A DNA stretch of 64,000 bases from Allium sativum. Lineage: Eukaryota; Streptophyta; Magnoliopsida; Asparagales; Amaryllidaceae. Within the stretch, counting starts at the first letter, position 1. Every line of letters begins with the position of its first letter. The position numbers and the translations under genes were made by a program. Location: assembly GCA_030737875.1 (NCBI GenBank), contig CM060912.1, positions 126,262,493 to 126,326,492 on the forward strand, given 5' to 3'. This document shows positions 60,246-64,000 of the stretch, one piece after another. The notes below the pieces were generated by a model. It was not told the origin of the DNA, did no database searches, and worked only from the letters and a program-made list of their open reading frames with translations.

Positions 60246-61966
60246 ACCAATGAACACAAACATGACTTAAGTTTTCTTTATCAAACGATAGCGTCCGGGT
60301 GCTTTCCCATACTTTCAGCTTAGATTAACTTATTCATAGTATAAGTCATCCCACCCTTCAAGTCTTGTATTACATCTTAAGTCATAATCTTCCCTGTTCC
60401 CTAGGACAAGTTTACCTATTATTTTTTAATTTTACATTACTGCAACTCTGGTTTATATAGGTAGTTATCATTCCCCATTACTGTGTTGGTTAAGTTTGTC
60501 CATATGTCAAGTTTTACTTAACCCTACCTTCCTACTCATGCATTACTCGTATATTCCACAAATTTGGTTAAGTGTTGTATTTCAGTTCATATTGACTTAA
60601 CCAACCTACACATCATGTCAAACTGGTTTAGTGTTGTTAACCTAACCTTACCATACTAGCATGTGTCATTAGCGTTAATTGATTATTAATGCACCAACCT
60701 CGCACATTAGACCTATTGTTGCGGTTGCTGGATGTGCTGGGCGGTTCTGGGCAGTCTTACACCACAACTCATTTTGACCTCGGGTTTAAGGCATTATGAC
60801 TAACTTCTCACATTAGACCCTATTGTGTGCGGCCACTGGATATGTCGGGCGGTTCCGGGCAGAATTACACCGCAACCTCATTCTAACCTCGAGTTATCCA
60901 TGTTTCATCTTTAGCCGATTAACAATTTTTATGAGAACGTTAAGCATCAATTTCAGGTTATGAGTTAGGTTTCATAATCACATAAGAGGTCTCATAATCG
61001 CATAAGCTAAGTTTTATCTGTTCCTTTATCAACTTAGGATTCTTACCTTTAGATTCGTTTTTTCTAAAACCCAAAATTTAAACTTATAGTTTAAATCCTC
61101 TATCCCACAATATTAGATTTGAAATAAATCACTTCTTCCCAATCCCATTCCATATTCAATAATTCCAATTAAATTTACACAATTTCAGGTCAACATTATA
61201 AACCGGAATTCATAGTTGCGCACTATTCAGCATAGATTCATGTTTCCAAAACATACCCAAAGATTCATTATTGAAATACGCTCCAAAGTTCCCAATTCAA
61301 ACTTTATTTCATTGAATAATCCACATATACAATTTGTCAATTGTCCCAATATTTGCAATAATAATTGTTATGCCACAATCCCCAAATTACAGATTATATT
61401 CGTCGATTGCATAAAATAGATTATGCCCTAATATTCCCATATTTCAATCGTACATATGTATAATAAGATTTCATCTAGGTTCGAGATAACCTATATCCAA
61501 AAATAAAAAGCAGAAGGAGAATAAAGGATAATTACTGTAACATGAATATTGAATTGAATTTATAACTGGGGAATGACGAACGATAATAATACTATTATGC
61601 AACAAGTTTATTGTAATTCCACTCGCCTTGCTTTTCGTCTTCAGTTCATGGATTTGATTCAACTTTGATTGATTTTATGCCCCAATCCATAGATCAGATC
61701 CATCTTTGATTTCTTTGTGCAGCATAAGTTGTGAATCTGAATTTCTCCTCCTTGCGTAGTGTAAATTGCGGCTCTGAATCCCTTTTTCTCTTAAATTTGG
61801 AGGTTGTCTTGATTCTAAACTTTTTAATTTTAAGAATAGATGTTTTGAAGAGAAAAGAGGAAGAAAGTGGATCTAGAAATCTCTTGGAGAAGAAGAATTT
61901 GAGATAGAACAGAGCCATGGCGTTGCCATAGGCTTGGGTGAAGAAAAAGAATGGGTTAAGGGTCAT

Positions 61967-61974
61967 TATATAGC
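61967..61974 (-). promoter_or_regulatory. TATA box of LTR C
   Basis: Minus strand CTATATAATGACCC, about 540 bp from the U3 end and just downstream (element sense) of the AGGTCGACCT array. Confidence 0.5.
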
Positions 61975-62045
61975 TGTTTAGTCAACATATCAGGTCAGAA
62001 ATCGCGTCCAGGTGCATAAAATGAATTCTGCCCAGATTTGGGGGG

Positions 62046-62182
62046 AGTTGACCCCCTGGTCGACCTGTTTTAGGGGAGGTCGACCTGCCTGGGGTAGGTC
62101 GACCTGTTTTAGGGAAGGTCGACCTGCCTGGGGGTAGGTCGACCTTCCTTGGTATAGGTCGACCTCTAGGTCGACCTGTCTA
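62046..62182 (-). promoter_or_regulatory. Array of seven AGGTCGACCT palindromes in the U3 of LTR C
   Basis: Seven GGTCGACC cores in about 125 bp, separated by TGTTTTAGGGA or TGCCTGGGG spacers, 80-200 bp upstream of the TATA box in element sense. The layout suggests an enhancer-like array; no factor is known from the sequence alone. Confidence 0.55.
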
Positions 62183-62510
62183 GGTTATTTTACTATTTGA
62201 TTTCTGAATTTCTCTTGAATCTTCCCAAGGCCATAATTCTTTCATACGGGGTTCGATTTTCGAAAACTTGGACTCTATTCCAAGCAGAATTCCGATACGA
62301 ATGCAATATGATGTCCATTTTACTTAATTCCTAATATTTAAATTAAGTATCCTTATTTTATTATCTTTTCCATTACGCATACTGTTATCGAATTAATTTT
62401 TCCTTCTCTTCCATATATTAATTAATTTTCATTATACATCACCATTATTTATCTATCTATGCATATATACATATTTGTACATTTTTAATTTAAAAATGCG
62501 GGATGTTACA

Positions 62511-63440
62511 TTCTCCTACCCTTAAAGAATTACGCCCCCGAAATTCGATAAGAGTAAAATAGATAATCCCTCGCAATATCCATCCATCAAGTGTGCATCC
62601 AATTGTTGCAAACATTGTGCACATGTGCAAAGTGAGATACATCATAGTAAAGTATGTATGCCTAATTTAGATCCACCTATATGTATGAAAATTTTAAAAA
62701 CTCTTTCAAAACATGATGCTCACATCCTAAATATACTTGCAGTTCTATATGAATGAAATATTCTTGAAAAATCAAAATATTTTTCATCCAAGTTTTCCTA
62801 TACTCTTATAGAATAAGGGCATAGTTCACCCAATTGTCGCATCCAAAACCCTGCTACCCATCATTAAATTCGAAATTTAGAAAAATCTAATTTTCCAAAT
62901 TTGATTTCCTTATGTTACGAAAAGGAATAAAATGGAAAAATTCACATCCTCCGGTTTTCTTTTCTAATCGTACTTGGATTTTTATATGACTATTCTATGA
63001 AGATTTCCTATTTTCCTATCCAAGCACAACCACATAAGAAAATTTCTTCTCTTTTTCAACTTATCTTGGAAAAATTTCATATTTATTCATCTTTTTCTTA
63101 AGATTTTCATTTTCTTTTCCCGTCACACTTGTTGTCTTACTGGATTTGTTGTTTTCTTTTTAGTTTGGCTAGTTTCTTTCTTAGCTTATTTGACTTAATC
63201 AAATTACTTAAGTTTATTATTTTCAAATAATCTTTTTTGTTTTCAACTCAAACAGCATCCTACATAGCTACTACTATGGGCCAAGAATCTTAGGACTTTA
63301 CAATTACGAGTCCACATAACAGGATCTACCCACTTACTTGCCCTTTACTACTTAGTAATCACCACTAGTCCTTGCTGTGTATTACTAGCCTATCTTTTTT
63401 CTCAAGCAAAAACCTAGGTTTCTCAATGCTTATGCATTCT
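62511..63440 (-). mobile_element. Internal side of element C
   Basis: Starts with the PPT (62,511-62,528, minus TCTTTAAGGGTAGGAGAA), then AT-rich DNA without frames. No PBS is found before the window ends, so the 5' side of C is missing or outside. Confidence 0.5.
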
Positions 63441-63454
63441 ACGGGCAATTTCCA

Positions 63455-64000
63455 TTAGTTTAATATTAGTTAATCCCTGACTGTAAATTAGCAAGAGAGT
63501 AACTCCCTAAATATCAACCTCGAAGACCGAAATCAACATCAGATTGACACTCAAAGAATCACTCAACTCAACCATTCTCTAGTTGGTTCCAATTGTTTAA
63601 TCCATATCTTTAACTTTCTCTCGTTCTTTTCTAGGCACTAATCCTTACCTACTCCATTCTTTTTAAAAAATGGTTTGGCCTCCTTTCTTTTCGTTACATT
63701 TTTCTTTCAAAAATTAAAAGTGTTAAAACTTTATTTTCTTCTCCAAAACTTGTTTTCGCCAAACCATAAAAACATGTTACAAAGTAAAATGCAAAACAAT
63801 TTTTTTTTCAAATCACAAAACTGGAGTAGACAAGGACGACTATCAGGCTTACATTGTTTCTAATTACAACGTTAATTTAACTATTCGCTATAAGGTGCAG
63901 ACACATTTTCTATTCCTACAACTTATTTTGTCCACCCAACAAAATTTCTTTTTAAAACAATAATCAAAATTTATTGTTAACAGAATAGAGATTTTAAAAC
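63455..64000 (-). mobile_element. Giant-LTR module and following AT-rich DNA
   Basis: 63,455-63,595 (ATCCCTGACTGTAAATTAGC ... CTCAACTCAACCATTCTCTA) matches a module in LTR B (43,860-43,990) and LTR A (39,660-39,790). It may be the continuation of B's 5' LTR after the CACTA-2/C insertions, or part of a further element. The rest to 64,000 shows nothing recognisable. Confidence 0.45.

Larger units (their letters stand above)
58310..62510 (-). mobile_element. 3' LTR of giant-LTR element C (about 4.2 kb)
   Basis: The right end is firm: GCGGGATGTTACA at 62,510 followed by a minus-strand PPT. The left end is put at TTAACAACCCAG (about 58,309-58,311), a mutated TGTAACGACCC-type start, because CACACGGCGGAAGG lies about 140 bp in, as in other families. 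Minus order: U3 with AGGTCGACCT repeats (62,046-62,182), TATA box (61,967), leader, hairpin arrays (59,950-60,245 and 58,930-59,080). A GGCGGTTCTGGGCAG phrase occurs twice near 60,740 and 60,850. No gene. Confidence 0.65.

Overview
This window is plant nuclear DNA made almost entirely of nested transposable elements. It is AT-rich and has no intact host gene, no rRNA or tRNA gene and no CRISPR array. A flowering plant, probably a dicot, is indicated by Ty1/copia and Ty3/gypsy long terminal repeats (LTRs), primer-binding sites complementary to initiator Met-tRNA, two CACTA DNA transposons and plant-type TATA boxes. I cannot name the species. All nesting statements below were read by eye from junctions, target-site duplications (TSDs) and matching copies; identities were not computed.

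Left block (1-17,720). An LTR element (leader, broken Asn/Gln/Phe-rich ORF 869-2412, 3' LTR 3,712-4,641) sits inside an inverted giant LTR, called D2 (up to 5,821). D2 sits inside a giant-LTR element, called F/D (5,822-17,720). F/D has a 6.6 kb LTR at 11,156-17,720, a diverged partner LTR at 5,822-10,711, and an internal region of only 444 bp carrying a polypurine tract (PPT) and a primer-binding site (PBS). A short unassigned stretch follows (17,721-18,786).

Middle block (18,787-29,468). A dead Ty1/copia element lies on the minus strand, with its 3' LTR and its RNase H, reverse transcriptase and integrase remnants. It is split by two solo LTRs with perfect 5-bp TSDs: E (18,944-24,876, TATTC) and X (25,300-27,866, TTTTA). 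It is cut again at 29,469 by element B.

Right block (29,469-64,000). Element B (minus strand) has LTRs of about 5.4 kb and a 1.27 kb internal region. Element A (30,957-43,682; LTRs 5.8 and 5.6 kb, internal 1.33 kb) interrupts B's 3' LTR. B's 5' LTR is interrupted by CACTA-1 (49,012-55,988, TSD CAA) and by CACTA-2 (from 57,346). CACTA-1 contains solo LTR G (49,109-53,543, TSD TCAAC), which holds a fragment of family A, and also a long inverted-repeat hairpin locus. CACTA-2 is interrupted by giant-LTR element C (about 58,310 onward).

The most interesting system is the set of giant-LTR, almost internal-less elements (A, B, C, D/F, E, G). They resemble LARDs: non-autonomous LTR elements that would have to use proteins from a related gypsy element. 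Their LTRs share one modular plan. In the element's sense it runs: a U3 with a duplicated TTCGACGAAAC module; a TATA box about 0.7-1.1 kb in; a GC-richer leader; arrays of short repeats whose units are themselves hairpins, with different arm sequences in each family; a conserved CAGTC/GACTG hairpin block; and, next to the PBS, a stem-loop that shows compensatory changes between copies. A second candidate system is the long hairpin at about 55,014-55,357 in CACTA-1, preceded by an intron-like stretch, which could be a young small-RNA locus.
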